Assembly (NCBI GenBank): GCA_026982475.1
Contig: JALSHB010000217.1
Location: 1 to 38,998 of the forward strand
From: Chromatiales bacterium
Lineage (GTDB): Bacteria > Pseudomonadota > Gammaproteobacteria > SZUA-152
Direction of reading: 5' to 3'
Length of the DNA: 38,998 bases
Shown here: positions 28,856 through 38,998 of the stretch, one piece after another
How positions within the stretch are numbered: the first letter of the stretch is position 1
Layout of the letters: each line of letters starts with the position of its first letter
Translations under genes and position numbers: made by a program
The notes under the pieces: generated by a model
Database searches by the model: none
What the model was told of the DNA's origin: nothing
What the model saw: the letters and a program-made list of their open reading frames with translations, nothing else

Positions 28856-31153
28856 GTGAACAATCAACGCTATCTGCTCCGCAGCGCCATCGCCGCTGCC
28901 ACCCTGAGCATGACCCTGCCGGCTGGCGCCGCAGACGAGGAAGCCGGGAAGGACGAAGATGCCGCCAAGGTGCTGGACAAGGTCATGGTGATCGGCAATC
29001 CGGCCAACATCGATGAAATGCCGGGCTCGGCCTATTCCGTCACCACCGAGGATATCCGTGAACAGAACTATGACGACGTGAGTCAGGTGCTGCGCAAGGT
29101 GCCGGGCGTGACCGTGCGCAGCGAGTTCGGCTATGGGCTTTTACCCAGCATTAGCCTGAGGGGCGTGGACACCACGCGCAGCGCCAAGGTGACCATCATG
29201 GAAGACGGCGTGCTCACCGCGCCGGCCCCCTATTCCGCGCCCGCGGCCTATTATGCGCCCACCATAGGCCGCATGAGCGGCTTGGAGATCCTCAAAGGCT
29301 CCAGCCAGGTAAAGTATGGCCCCCACACCACCGGCGGTGTCATCAACTACCTGTCCACCCCTATCCCCACCCGGGAGACCGCCTACCTGAAGTCGTCCTA
29401 CGGCAGTTTCGGTGACCAGCGCACCCACGCCTATTTTGGCAACACCCTCAGCACCGGTGCGGGTCAGGTGGGTTTTCTGCTGGAAGGCTACTTTCGCAAG
29501 AACGACGGCTACAAGACCATTGACCTGGCCCCCGACTTCCGTGACGGCGACAATACCGGTTTTACCAAGGCAGAGCCTATGATCAAGCTCTCCTGGGAAC
29601 CCGATACCGCCATCTACCAGCGTCTGGAGTTCAAGTACGGCAGCTCCGATCTGGACGCCAACGAGACCTACCTGGGTCTGAGCGAGGCCGACTTCGCGGC
29701 CGACCCCTACCGGCGTTATGCGGCCAGTCGTTTCGACAACATCAAGACCAAGCAGAAACGCAGCTACCTGCGCTACGCCGTGGCGCCCTCGGATGACCTG
29801 GACATCATCGCCACCCTGTACCGGAACACCTTTTGGCGCAACTGGTACAAGCTCAAGGATCTGCGCGATGTCGGTGGCATACCTGGCAATAACTATAGCC
29901 TTTCCTCCGCCTTGGCCGGGGCTGGGGGTGGCGAAGGGCTGAACTGCCTGAAGGGCGAGCTGGCTTGTACCCTGCGTATACGCGCCAACAACCGTGACTA
30001 TGAGGCCCAGGGCGTCGACGTGATGAGCTATTACCGCTTCGCCATCGGTGCGGCAGAGCATGAGATCGCCGCTGGCATCCGCTTCAACCAGGATCAGATC
30101 ACCCGCTTCCAGTGGGACGATCTCTATTCACAACTGCTCAACGGCGCCATCGACGACATGACCCCTGGCACCCCCGGTGGCGCGGGAGACCGCCTGCAGA
30201 AGACCGATGCCTTTGCCGTGTTCGTGCAGGACACCATCAAGGCTGGCGCCTGGGGCTTTACACCGGGCATCCGTGCAGAGCAGTTGGAACAGACCTATAT
30301 CGAAGACTACGCCGGTGTCGAGGCTCCCCCAGAAACCAAGACCAATACCATGAACCTGTGGGCCGCCAGCCTGGGCGTCACCTACAAGTTCAATGATTCC
30401 TGGGTCGGTTTCGGCAGCGTCAACCGGGGTTTCTCGCCACCCAGCCCCAAGAGCGCCACCAGCGGTTTCAACGAAGAAACCAGCCTGGCCTACGAACTGG
30501 GCGCGCGCTACACCAATACCAGCCAAGCCCTGGCGGTGGAGGCGGTGGCCTTCAGAACGGATTTCCGCGACATGATCGCGATCGACAACATTGGCGGTAC
30601 CGGCACGGGTACGGCAACGAATTTTGGCAAGGTGCGCAGCTATGGCCTGGAACTCTCCAGCCAGTACGACGCCGGTATCGCCAACGGCTGGGCACTGCGC
30701 AACCCCTGGTTCCTCACCGCCACCTACACCAACGCCACCCAGCAGAATACCGCATATTCCGATGATCCGGAGTCCATCTTCAGTTATGGCAAGGCCGGCA
30801 ACCAGGTGCCCTATATTCCTGAGTGGGTGTTCAGCCTGGGAACAGGTATCGATTCCGGTCGCTGGGGCGGCAATCTCAGCGGCAGCTACGTCAGCGAGAC
30901 CTTCGCCACCGCCAACAATGTGCGCGACCAGCGTAATGGCGAAAACCCAAGGGAACCCGATGCCCGTTTCGGTGTAACCGACGCCTACTTCGTGGCCGAT
31001 CTTTCCGTCTTCTACCAGATTCGCCAGGGTGCGAAGCTGTTCGGTGGTATTCAGAACCTCGGCAATGTCAGTTATGTCGTCTCGCGTCAGCCGGAAGGTC
31101 CGCGTCCCGGCATGCCGCTGTTCGCCTATGCCGGCCTGGAGATGGCGCTCTGA
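28856..31153 (+). CDS. TonB-dependent outer-membrane receptor, FecA-like
   Basis: The protein has 765 residues from GTG 28856, chosen because it gives a normal signal peptide (MNNQRYLLRSAIAAATLSMT, cleavage after AGA) and has GGGAG upstream; the frame could start at 28823. The plug domain (about 45-175) contains ISLRGVDTTRSAKVTIMEDG, YYAPTIGRMSGLEILKG and VKYGPHTTGGVINYLS, which resembles the FecA (ferric citrate) group. A 22-strand barrel should follow, ending in the aromatic-poor FAYAGLEMAL. The ligand cannot be told from sequence; an iron chelate is likely from the Fur box, hemP and the energising genes that follow. No FecIR-type regulator is adjacent and no signalling extension is seen. 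Confidence 0.92.
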   Translation: MNNQRYLLRSAIAAATLSMTLPAGAADEEAGKDEDAAKVLDKVMVIGNPANIDEMPGSAYSVTTEDIREQNYDDVSQVLRKVPGVTVRSEFGYGLLPSISLRGVDTTRSAKVTIMEDGVLTAPAPYSAPAAYYAPTIGRMSGLEILKGSSQVKYGPHTTGGVINYLSTPIPTRETAYLKSSYGSFGDQRTHAYFGNTLSTGAGQVGFLLEGYFRKNDGYKTIDLAPDFRDGDNTGFTKAEPMIKLSWEPDTAIYQRLEFKYGSSDLDANETYLGLSEADFAADPYRRYAASRFDNIKTKQKRSYLRYAVAPSDDLDIIATLYRNTFWRNWYKLKDLRDVGGIPGNNYSLSSALAGAGGGEGLNCLKGELACTLRIRANNRDYEAQGVDVMSYYRFAIGAAEHEIAAGIRFNQDQITRFQWDDLYSQLLNGAIDDMTPGTPGGAGDRLQKTDAFAVFVQDTIKAGAWGFTPGIRAEQLEQTYIEDYAGVEAPPETKTNTMNLWAASLGVTYKFNDSWVGFGSVNRGFSPPSPKSATSGFNEETSLAYELGARYTNTSQALAVEAVAFRTDFRDMIAIDNIGGTGTGTATNFGKVRSYGLELSSQYDAGIANGWALRNPWFLTATYTNATQQNTAYSDDPESIFSYGKAGNQVPYIPEWVFSLGTGIDSGRWGGNLSGSYVSETFATANNVRDQRNGENPREPDARFGVTDAYFVADLSVFYQIRQGAKLFGGIQNLGNVSYVVSRQPEGPRPGMPLFAYAGLEMAL

Positions 31154-31222
31154 TCCGCGCCCGTTTTTGAAACCGGGTGGCGCGCCGGCCGGCGCGCCAT
31201 CCACTGACTGGAAAAAGCAACG

Positions 31223-31891
31223 ATGTACGAACTCTTTCAACAGGGCGGGGCGGTGATGTATGTACTGCTGCTCATGTCCGTGCTCGCCACCGCCATCATT
31301 CTGTTGAAACTGTACCAGTTTTCCCGCAGCGGCCTGCGCCGCGTGGCCTTCGTCGACGAGGTGGTGGAGAGCCTGCAACGCGGCCAGCATGAGAAGGCCT
31401 TGCAGAGCCTGCGTCGGCAGAAGAGTCCGGTGGCGCGGGTGCTGGAGAGCGCCGTCGCCTGCGGCGCCGACCCGGCCATGTCGGCCGGTGATGTGGAGGC
31501 GGAGGTGAGTCGCGTCGGCAGCGCGCAGATCCGCGCCCTGGAGTCCTGGCTGCGCGGCCTGTCCTCCATCGCCCATCTGAGCCCGCTGCTGGGCCTGCTG
31601 GGCACGGTCACCGGCATGATCGCCGCCTTCATGAATCTCGAGGCGGCCGGCACCCGGGTCGATCCCTCGATTCTCTCCGGCGGCATCTGGGAGGCCCTGC
31701 TCACCACCGCCTTCGGCCTCACCGTGGCGATTCCCGCCATGGCGGCCTTTTATTATCTGGAAGGGGAGGTCGACCACGTGCGCGCCGCCATGAAGGACGC
31801 CAGCATTCGCGTGCTGCGCCTGTTCGGCAAGAGCCCCCACGTCGATTCACGTGACGACGCACGCATCGAGGACGAGACCCATGGACTTTGA
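31223..31891 (+). CDS. exbB: MotA/TolQ/ExbB proton channel family protein
   Basis: The protein has 222 residues. There are three membrane segments, at about 10-30 (VMYVLLLMSVLATAIILLKL), 107-130 (LSSIAHLSPLLGLLGTVTGM) and 148-172 (ALLTTAFGLTVAIPAMAAFYYL). The GLLGTVTGM and TAFGLTVAIPA motifs are diagnostic. With ExbD it forms the proton-driven motor that energises TonB. It follows the receptor gene by 69 nt and overlaps exbD by 11 nt. Confidence 0.94.
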   Translation: MYELFQQGGAVMYVLLLMSVLATAIILLKLYQFSRSGLRRVAFVDEVVESLQRGQHEKALQSLRRQKSPVARVLESAVACGADPAMSAGDVEAEVSRVGSAQIRALESWLRGLSSIAHLSPLLGLLGTVTGMIAAFMNLEAAGTRVDPSILSGGIWEALLTTAFGLTVAIPAMAAFYYLEGEVDHVRAAMKDASIRVLRLFGKSPHVDSRDDARIEDETHGL

Positions 31892-32279
31892 GGGACGCGC
31901 GCGCATCCATTCCCACCTGGACATCGCGCCGCTGATCGACATCGTGTTTCTGCTGCTGGTGTTCTTCATGCTCACCAGCACCTTTCTGGTGCCCGAGGCC
32001 ATCGAACTGGAGCTTCCGGAATCGAGTAGCGCCACGGTCACTGATGTCACGCCCATCGTCATATCGCTGAACGAGAATGGCGACCTGGCCCTCAACGGCG
32101 AGCGTATCGAGATGGGGCGATTGCGTGGCGCCGTCGAGGCCCTGCTGAAGGCCGATGCCGATGCCGCCATCACCCTGAAGAGTGATGCCCGCACCGAGGT
32201 GCAGCAACTGCTGGCGGTGATGGACGAGATCCGCGCCGCCGGCGGCACCGACGTGGCCCTGGCGACCTTGCAGAAATAG
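31881..32279 (+). CDS. exbD: ExbD/TolR family biopolymer transport protein
   Basis: The protein has 132 residues from ATG 31881; a GTG at 31851 would add ten residues but the family begins close to the membrane helix. It has one membrane helix (LDIAPLIDIVFLLLVFFMLTSTF, about 11-33) with the essential Asp of the APLIDIVFLLLVFF motif. A periplasmic domain follows. It couples proton flow through ExbB to TonB. The start is inside the end of exbB. Confidence 0.94.
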   Translation: MDFEGRARIHSHLDIAPLIDIVFLLLVFFMLTSTFLVPEAIELELPESSSATVTDVTPIVISLNENGDLALNGERIEMGRLRGAVEALLKADADAAITLKSDARTEVQQLLAVMDEIRAAGGTDVALATLQK

Positions 32280-32287
32280 GCCGCGCC

Positions 32288-33022
32288 GTGACCATCACCC
32301 GCCTGCACATGAGCGTGACACTGGCCCTGGCCCTGGCCCTGCACGGGGCCCTGGCGATGTGGCTCGTGCCGCCACAGGCGAGCCCGCCAGAGCCGCCGCC
32401 CGAGGCGCCCCTGCGCATCAACCTGCTGGCGATGGTGGCGGAGGAGACGGTCAGCGCCGAGCCGCCGCCCGCGCCTCGGCCCCCGCCGGAGCCGGTTCCC
32501 AAGAAGGAGCCGCCGCCCCCTCCGCCCAAGCCGGAGCCCAAGCCGGAGCCCAAACCGGAGCCCAAACCGGAGCCCAAACCGGAGCCCAAACCGGAGCCCA
32601 AGCCGGAGCCCGTTCCCGAACCCCTGCCTGAGCCGCCGCCACCCGCGCCGCCGCGCGAGCCGGTGGTCGAGACCGTGCCGGAGCCCGCGCCGCCGCCCGT
32701 GGCGGCGCCGACCAGCACGCCGCCGGATGCCATCGCCACCGCGCGCTACGAACAGCTACTGGTGGCCTGGCTGGAAAAGCACAAGAAATACCCGCGCCGC
32801 GCCAAGCGGCTGCGCATCGAAGGGGAGGGGATGTTGCGGATTCGCATCGACCGTGGCGGTCAGCTATTGCTGGTCGAGCTGGAAAAACGCACCGGCAACC
32901 GCTTCCTCGACAAGGGCGCGCTGGCCATGGCGCAGCGCGCCAATCCGTTTCCGCCCATGCCGGACAGCGATCCGCGCGCGGAGCTGGAATTCCGCGTGCC
33001 GGTGGCCTTCCGGCTCAATTGA
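32288..33022 (+). CDS. tonB: Energy transducer TonB
   Basis: The protein has 244 residues and a GTG start, 8 nt after exbD. An N-terminal membrane helix (about 7-28) with His at residue 20 is followed by a long Pro-rich spacer (35-145) with seven KPEP units (about 81-108) that would cross the periplasm. The C-terminal TonB domain (about 150-244) has YEQLLVAWLEKHKKYPRRAK, GEGMLRIRIDRGGQLL and a strand FRVPVAFRLN. It delivers energy to the receptor encoded upstream. The KPEP repeat is encoded by exact or nearly exact 12-bp units (32528-32611), which could vary in number. Confidence 0.94.
   Translation: MTITRLHMSVTLALALALHGALAMWLVPPQASPPEPPPEAPLRINLLAMVAEETVSAEPPPAPRPPPEPVPKKEPPPPPPKPEPKPEPKPEPKPEPKPEPKPEPKPEPVPEPLPEPPPPAPPREPVVETVPEPAPPPVAAPTSTPPDAIATARYEQLLVAWLEKHKKYPRRAKRLRIEGEGMLRIRIDRGGQLLLVELEKRTGNRFLDKGALAMAQRANPFPPMPDSDPRAELEFRVPVAFRLN
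32528..32611 (+). repeat. Seven tandem 12-bp repeats in tonB
   Basis: Seven copies of AARCCGGAGCCC (differing only at AAG/AAA) encode KPEP. Unit changes would keep the frame and alter the length of the periplasmic spacer. Confidence 0.95.
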
Positions 33023-33055
33023 GGCGTTGTTTTCGCAGGCTGGGTAGTGCCCACC

Positions 33056-33598
33056 CTACCCGGATGGCTGTCCGTCGGTGTCTTCTTCCATCAATTCACG
33101 CAGATAACGAAACAGCAGGCGCGCCGAGCGCGGCGGCTTGTTGGCCAGCTTTTCCTTCCCGGCGTTGCGCAGCAGTTGGCGCAGGTACTGGCGGTCCACC
33201 GCCGGGTGCCGCGCCACCAGTTCCTCCAGCACGTGATCACCTTCCTCCAGCAGCCGGTCGCGCCAGCGTTCGATGCGGTGCAGCTGCGCCGCGGCCTGGC
33301 GTGACTGGCCGCGCAGGGCGTCCAGCCTTTCGCGGATCGGCGCGGGATCGACGTCGCGCATTACCCGCCCCACGTACTGCAGCTGGCGCTTGAGGGCGCC
33401 GCGGCTGTGGATGCGCCGCGCCTCCACCACCGCGTCGTGCAGGGTCTCGGGCAGGTCGTCGAACTTCTTGAACTGCTCCGGGCTGAGGCTGACCAGCTCC
33501 TCGCCGAGGGCCTGCAGGGCGTGCATCTCGCGCTTGCGCTGCGATTTGCTCTTGGGCGCTTCGTTGTGCGCGTCGTTGTCGTCGATGCCTGTGCTCAT
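33056..33598 (-). CDS. darP: Ribosome-associated protein DarP (YjgA, DUF615)
   Basis: The protein has 180 residues from ATG 33598, close to E. coli YjgA (183); a longer frame to 33688 would overlap the upstream gene. DarP binds late 50S subunit precursors and helps assembly. Family features are KSKSQRKREMHALQALGEELVSLS near residue 17, DAVVEARRIHSRGALKRQLQYVGRVMR in the middle, and RSARLLFRYLREL near the end. It follows the large oxidoreductase gene on the same strand after 22 nt and converges with tonB. Confidence 0.94.
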   Translation of the reverse strand: MSTGIDDNDAHNEAPKSKSQRKREMHALQALGEELVSLSPEQFKKFDDLPETLHDAVVEARRIHSRGALKRQLQYVGRVMRDVDPAPIRERLDALRGQSRQAAAQLHRIERWRDRLLEEGDHVLEELVARHPAVDRQYLRQLLRNAGKEKLANKPPRSARLLFRYLRELMEEDTDGQPSG

Positions 33599-33620
33599 GA
33601 CTCTTATATCCCCTTGCCGC

Positions 33621-36600
33621 CTACAGCAGCACCTGTTCGATGCCGCCCTGCTTGACGTCTTCGACGAATTTCCGCTGCCAGTCGTCACCGAGCCGGCCGC
33701 GCGCCACTTCGACGACGATGTAGTCCGTCTCCAGGCCGGTGTCGTCGGCGTAACGCGACAGGCCCTGCACGCAAGCGGGGCAGGAGGTGAGCATCTTCAC
33801 GTTGCCGTCCTTTGCCTTCGGCGCGCCGGTGAGCTGCTCGATGCCCTTGTGCAGTTCCTCCTGCTTGCGGTAGCGCAGCTGGGTGGCGATGTCCGGGCGC
33901 GAGACGGCGAAGGTGCCGGCCTCGCCACAGCAGCGGTCGGAGAGCTGCACGTCCTTGCCCAGCAGCTCGCCGGCCACGCCCAGCGGGGCGTAGGTCTTCA
34001 TGGGTTCGTGACAGGGGGCGTGGTAGAGGTACTGGCGGCCCTCGATGCCTTCCATCTTCACGCCCTTCTCCATCAGGTATTCGTGGATGTCCAGCAGCCG
34101 GCAGCCGGGGAAGATCTGTTGGAAGCGGTACTTCTGCAACTGGTCCATGCAGGTGCCGCAGGAGACGATGACGGTCTTGATGTCGAGGTAGTTGAGGGTG
34201 TTGGCGACGCGGTGGAACAGCACCTGGTTGTTCACCGACAGCGCCTGGCCCTTCTGTTCGTCGCCGGTGGCGTTCTGCGGGTAGCCGCAGCACAGGTAGC
34301 CCGGCGGCAGCACGGTCTGCACGCCGGTCTCGTAGAGCATCGCCAGGGTGGCCATGCCGACCTGGCTGAACAGGCGCTCGGAGCCGCAGCCGGGGAAGTA
34401 GAATACCGCCTCGGAATTTTCATCGACCCGGGCCGGATCGCGCAGGATGGGCACGTTCTTGTCGTCTTCCAGGCCCAGGGTCTGGCGCATGGTCTGCGCC
34501 GGCAGGCTGGCGGGCAGGGGCTTGCGCACGAAGTTGACCACGTGCTCCTGCAGCGTCGGCTTGCCGTTGGTGGCCTTGGGCCGTTTGCCATTGGTGAGCA
34601 GCTTGAAGCGCCTGGCCAGCCGGTGGCCGAGGCGCTGGCCCTTGAAGCCCCATTGCAGCAGGGCCTTGTACATGAGCTTGATGGTGCGCGGGTCGCTGGC
34701 GTTGAGGTAGGCCATGGAGGCGCGCGTGGCGAGGCCGGTGCGTTTCTTGCCGAAGGCCTTGAGCAGCTTGCGCATGCGCACCGAGACGTCGCCGAAGTCG
34801 ATGTCCACGGGGCAGGGGTTGTAGCACTTGTGGCACACCGTGCAGTGATCGGCGACGTCGTTCATCTCGTCGAAGTGGCGCAGGGAGATGCCGCGCCGGG
34901 TCTGCTCCTCGTACAGGAAGGCCTCGATGATCAGGCCGGTGGCGAGGATCTTGTTGCGCGGCGAGTACAGCAGGTTGGCGCGCGGGATGTGGGTGGCGCA
35001 CACCGGCTTGCACTTGCCGCAGCGCACGCAGTCCTTGATGTCGTCGTTGAGGGCGCCCAGCTCGGAGGCCTCGAGGATCAATGCCTCCTGTTGCAGCAGG
35101 CGCAGCGAGGGGGTGTAGGCATTGTCCAGGCCCGAGCCGGCCATCAGCTTGCCGGGGTTGAAGCGCTGTTCGGGGTCCACCTGCTGCTTGTAGCGGGCGA
35201 AGGCCTCCACGGTGGGCGGGTCGAGGAACTGCATCTTGGTGATGCCGATGCCGTGTTCGCCGGATACCACGCCGCCCAGTGATTCCGCCAGTGCCATGAT
35301 GCGCTCCACCACCTCGTCGGCCTCCTGCAGCATCCGATAGTCATTGGAGTGCACCGGGATGTTGGTGTGCACGTTGCCGTCGCCGGCGTGCATGTGGGTG
35401 GCGACGAACAGGCGGCTGGCGCGGATCTCGCGGTGGATCTGGTCGAGGCGCGCGCGCACCGGCTCCAGCTCGCGGCCGCCGAAGATGGCCTTGAGCGGCC
35501 GTTCCACCGCCTGGCGGTAGGAGATGCGCAGGGCGCGGCGTTGCAGCAGGCGGAACAGGGTGTCTGTGTCGTCGATGTTCTCGCGGCGCTGATCCTCCAG
35601 CAGGGTGAACACCTCGGGGTGTTCGCCGACGGCGTCGTCGAGGTGTTCGAGGATGCAGGCCCACAGCTCGCGGATGGCCTCCAGGTGCTCGCGCGCGGCG
35701 GCCTTCTTGTTGTCGAGGATGGCGGTGGTTTCTTCGCAAGGCGCCTCGGAGGGCTCGAAGTTGCGTGCCTGGCGGTGCTCCGGCAGGTCGCCGGCCAGGT
35801 AGTCCAGTACGGCGTCGATCATGCGCAGCTTGTTGCGCGTGGAGTATTCGATGTTGATGCGCTCGATGGCCTCGCTGTAGTCGCCCAGGCGGTCGAGCGG
35901 GATTACTACGTCCTCGTTGATCTTGAAGGCGTTGGTGTGGGCGGCGATGGCGGCGGTGCGCGTGCGGTCCAGCCAGAAGCGGTGGCGGGCCTCGGCGCTG
36001 ACCGCGATGAAGCCCTCGGCATCGCGCGCGTTGGCCATGCGCACCACGGTGGAGGCGGCCTCGGCGACGCGATCGGCGTCGTCGCCGGCGATATCGATCA
36101 GCAGCACCATCTTCGGCCGCTCGCTGCGCGGTGCCTTGGTGCTGTAGTTGACGGCGTGCACGTAGCGTTCGTCGAGGTGCTCCATGCCGGCCAGCTGGAT
36201 GCCTTCGGCGGCGTCCAGGTAGTCCTTGGTCTCGACGATGGCCGGCACCGCGCGGCGCAGGTCGTCGCCGAAGAATTCCAGGCACACGGTGCGGATGTGC
36301 GCCGGCATGCGGTGCAGGATGAACACCGCCGAGGTGATGAGGCCGTCGCAGCCTTCCTTCTGCACCCCCGGCAGGCCGCCGAGGAATTTGTTGGTGACGT
36401 CCTTGCCCAGGCCTTCCTTGCGCAGTTCGCGGCCGGGGATGCGCAGGGTCTCGGGCTCGCCGAAGGGTGTTCTTCCGTCGGCCTCGTAGCGGGTGATGCG
36501 GAATTCCGTCTCCGGCTGCTCATGGATCTTGCCCAGGTTGTGGTTGATGCGCTCCACCTCCAGCCAGTGGCCGTCCGGGGTGACCATGCGCCACGAGGCC

Positions 36601-37496
36601 AGGTTGTCCAGGGTGGTGCCCCACAGCACCGCCTTCTTGCCGCCGGCGTTCATGGCGATGTTGCCGCCGATGCAGGAGGCGTCCTGCGAGGTGGGGTCGA
36701 CGGCGAACACGTAGCCGTGGGCAGCGGCCAGGTCCGAGACCCGGCGCGTGACCACCCCGGCCTCCACGTGCACCGTCGGCACGTCGTGGTCGACGCCGGG
36801 CAGCCGGCGTAGTTCGACCTTGCCGATGGCGTCCAGCTTCTCCGTGTTGATGATGGCGCAGCGTTCGCGCAACGGCACCGCGCCGCCGGTGTAGCCAGTG
36901 CCGCCGCCGCGCGGGATCAGCGGCAGGCCGAGGTCGATGCAGGCCTGCACCACGCGGGCCATCTCGGCCTCGCTGTCGGGGTGGACGACGACGAAGGGGT
37001 ATTCCACGCGCCAGTCCGAGGCGTCGGTGACGTGCGACACCCGCGCCAGGCCGCTGAAGTCGATGTTGTCCCTGCGGGTGACCCGCTTGAGTCTTTGCAC
37101 GGCCTTGCGGCGCAAACGCGCCTCGGCGGCAAAGTTGGCCTCGAAGTCCTTGACGGCGCCCCTGGCCGCCTCCACCAGCTCCAGCGCCAGGGGATTGGCC
37201 TCGGCGCGATCGATGATCTGCTGCAGGCGGTGATGCAGGGCGTGGATCAGCGAGTCGCGGCGCCTGGGATTCTGCAGAAGGTCGTCCTGGATGAAGGGGT
37301 TGCGCGTCACCACCCACAGATCGCCCAGCACCTCGAACAGCATGCGCGCCGAGCGGCCCGTGCGGCGGGAGCCGCGTAGCTGGTTGAGCGTCTCCCAGCC
37401 GCGTTCGCCGAGAAAGCGGATGATGATCTCGCGGTCCGAGAATGAGGTGTAGTTGTATGGGATCTCGCGCAGGCGAGTGGCGGCTGGGCTTGTCAT
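33621..37496 (-). CDS. FAD/FMN-binding and Fe-S oxidoreductase (DUF3683, D-lactate dehydrogenase-like)
   Basis: The protein has 1,291 residues from ATG 37496 ([20 protein letters not shown]); the frame could extend to 37580 but those residues do not look like protein. The order of domains is: N-terminal DUF3683 (about 10-120); FAD-binding PCMH domain with [13 protein letters not shown] (about 193-205); FAD-oxidase C domain with [12 protein letters not shown] (about 700); two 4Fe-4S clusters, [11 protein letters not shown] (about 822) and [12 protein letters not shown] (about 886); and two CCG domains with PGCGSE and LCCGYP (about 1035-1060) and CGTC, APCHEP and RCCGEAG (about 1110-1195). This is the build of quinone- or membrane-linked D-2-hydroxyacid dehydrogenases such as GlcDF or Dld-type enzymes fused into one chain. 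The substrate is not known. Confidence 0.93.
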   Translation of the reverse strand: MTSPAATRLREIPYNYTSFSDREIIIRFLGERGWETLNQLRGSRRTGRSARMLFEVLGDLWVVTRNPFIQDDLLQNPRRRDSLIHALHHRLQQIIDRAEANPLALELVEAARGAVKDFEANFAAEARLRRKAVQRLKRVTRRDNIDFSGLARVSHVTDASDWRVEYPFVVVHPDSEAEMARVVQACIDLGLPLIPRGGGTGYTGGAVPLRERCAIINTEKLDAIGKVELRRLPGVDHDVPTVHVEAGVVTRRVSDLAAAHGYVFAVDPTSQDASCIGGNIAMNAGGKKAVLWGTTLDNLASWRMVTPDGHWLEVERINHNLGKIHEQPETEFRITRYEADGRTPFGEPETLRIPGRELRKEGLGKDVTNKFLGGLPGVQKEGCDGLITSAVFILHRMPAHIRTVCLEFFGDDLRRAVPAIVETKDYLDAAEGIQLAGMEHLDERYVHAVNYSTKAPRSERPKMVLLIDIAGDDADRVAEAASTVVRMANARDAEGFIAVSAEARHRFWLDRTRTAAIAAHTNAFKINEDVVIPLDRLGDYSEAIERINIEYSTRNKLRMIDAVLDYLAGDLPEHRQARNFEPSEAPCEETTAILDNKKAAAREHLEAIRELWACILEHLDDAVGEHPEVFTLLEDQRRENIDDTDTLFRLLQRRALRISYRQAVERPLKAIFGGRELEPVRARLDQIHREIRASRLFVATHMHAGDGNVHTNIPVHSNDYRMLQEADEVVERIMALAESLGGVVSGEHGIGITKMQFLDPPTVEAFARYKQQVDPEQRFNPGKLMAGSGLDNAYTPSLRLLQQEALILEASELGALNDDIKDCVRCGKCKPVCATHIPRANLLYSPRNKILATGLIIEAFLYEEQTRRGISLRHFDEMNDVADHCTVCHKCYNPCPVDIDFGDVSVRMRKLLKAFGKKRTGLATRASMAYLNASDPRTIKLMYKALLQWGFKGQRLGHRLARRFKLLTNGKRPKATNGKPTLQEHVVNFVRKPLPASLPAQTMRQTLGLEDDKNVPILRDPARVDENSEAVFYFPGCGSERLFSQVGMATLAMLYETGVQTVLPPGYLCCGYPQNATGDEQKGQALSVNNQVLFHRVANTLNYLDIKTVIVSCGTCMDQLQKYRFQQIFPGCRLLDIHEYLMEKGVKMEGIEGRQYLYHAPCHEPMKTYAPLGVAGELLGKDVQLSDRCCGEAGTFAVSRPDIATQLRYRKQEELHKGIEQLTGAPKAKDGNVKMLTSCPACVQGLSRYADDTGLETDYIVVEVARGRLGDDWQRKFVEDVKQGGIEQVLL

Positions 37497-37667
37497 CGGA
37501 ATGTGGCGCAGATTCGTGTCAGATGGCGTTGCATGCTTGCCGCCCAGCCCCCATACATAAAGCAGAGTGTCAGACGACAACGGCGTGGTTGAACCAAGTA
37601 TTTAAAGGAGCCGCGTAGTCTAGCACAAGGTCATTGCGGCCTGAGGCAGAAAAGGTGCGCGGTGTTG

Positions 37668-37695
37668 TTGACGCTGCCAAGCCCCCGTGTATAAT
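37668..37695 (+). promoter_or_regulatory. rRNA operon promoter-like site 1
   Basis: TTGACG (37668-37673) and TATAAT (37690-37695) are 16 nt apart, followed by a GC-rich discriminator (GCGCCGC), typical of stringently controlled rRNA promoters. Confidence 0.85.
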
Positions 37696-37765
37696 GCGCC
37701 GCTCGCTGGTCGAGGCCAGCGACTGAAGCGGCCGGGGATTGGCCGAACAAAGCTTCAGACAGGCG

Positions 37766-37793
37766 TTGACAGGCTTCGAGAAGCCCGTATAAT
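37766..37793 (+). promoter_or_regulatory. rRNA operon promoter-like site 2
   Basis: TTGACA (37766-37771) and TATAAT (37788-37793) are both perfect consensus, 16 nt apart, followed by TCGCGCC. This is the strongest of the three. Confidence 0.9.
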
Positions 37794-37850
37794 TCGCGCC
37801 TCGCTGGCCCGCTTGAGAGAATGGCGGGTTGGGCGGAAGATGGGTTCTGG

Positions 37851-37880
37851 TTGACGGTTGAGGCCGATTGATGCTAGAAT
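37851..37880 (+). promoter_or_regulatory. rRNA operon promoter-like site 3
   Basis: TTGACG (37851-37856) and TAGAAT (37875-37880) are 18 nt apart. It is weaker than the two upstream but nearest to the 16S gene. Confidence 0.6.
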
Positions 37881-37917
37881 TTTTGGCCCCGCTGAGCGGG
37901 TCCAAGCTCTTTGTATT

Positions 37918-37930
37918 TGCTCTTTAAAAA
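37918..37930 (+). promoter_or_regulatory. boxA antitermination signal
   Basis: TGCTCTTTAAAAA matches the rRNA leader boxA (TGCTCTTTA), where Nus factors assemble to prevent early termination. It lies about 165 nt before the 16S sequence, as usual. Confidence 0.85.
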
Positions 37931-38092
37931 TGAGATTAGGTAATTTGTGTGGGCACTTGCGTTGACGGTTTGGCGAATGTCAAAGACTGTCGATGATAAG
38001 TGACCTGTCAAAGAAATTCCAAGCGAATGAATTGACGGGATCGCTCTTCGTTGAAAAAGGTTTGGTTGCAACCAATGCAACTAAGTTGATTG

Positions 38093-38998
<906 letters not shown>

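Noticed and set aside
30128-31840. 570-residue minus-strand frame opposite the receptor and exbB
   Set aside because: It crosses two well-supported genes and shows no protein family features.
33273-36812. Long plus-strand frames (669 and 487 residues) opposite the FAD/Fe-S oxidoreductase
   Set aside because: Their composition is that of mirror frames of high-GC genes, and the minus-strand protein has clear domains throughout.

Overview
The window is a piece of a GC-rich gammaproteobacterial chromosome, most likely of the Chromatiales/Ectothiorhodospiraceae type; this placement is inferred from gene content, gene order and the look of the partial 16S rRNA, and no database comparison was made. 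It has four parts.

(1) Positions 1 to about 5,000 are accessory DNA, visibly less GC-rich than the rest. They hold the end of a gene with a HEPN-like R-x4-H motif, coupled to a large helical protein of 861 residues, and then a complete toxin-antitoxin-chaperone operon (mqsR, mqsA with a C-terminal extension, and a SecB-like chaperone). This segment ends at a displaced 3' piece of a CAU-anticodon tRNA (about 4955-5000) surrounded by short repeats. That is the expected scar of an integrative element whose intact tRNA and integrase would lie to the left of the window. An orphan gene with a MbcA/ParS-like C-terminus (5275-5886) and a MITE-like repeat lie between this scar and the core genome.

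(2) Positions 6,400 to 26,600 are core housekeeping genes. ybeL and a large SNF2/SWIM helicase are on the minus strand. On the plus strand follow leuS, lptE, holA, proA, nadD, rsfS, rlmH, maf, rng, yhdP and a nitrilase-family gene, many with start-stop overlaps. Two clusters that are separate in E. coli (leuS to rlmH, and maf-rng-yhdP) are joined here. The leuS-lptE junction is interrupted by a DUF4143-type ATPase gene flanked by two copies of the lptE leader, one of which carries a broken lptE fragment. Palindromic repeat elements sit after holA and after maf.

(3) Positions 26,600 to 33,050 are an iron cluster: bfd, two complementary bacterioferritin subunits, a small cysteine-rich gene, hemP, a FecA-like TonB-dependent receptor, and exbB-exbD-tonB. 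Two Fur-box-like palindromes lie in the divergent promoters. Together the genes would take up iron complexes, store iron and release it.

(4) Positions 33,050 to the end hold darP and a 1,291-residue FAD/Fe-S oxidoreductase on the minus strand, then an rRNA operon promoter region with three promoter-like sites and a boxA, and the first about 900 nt of 16S rRNA, cut by the window end.
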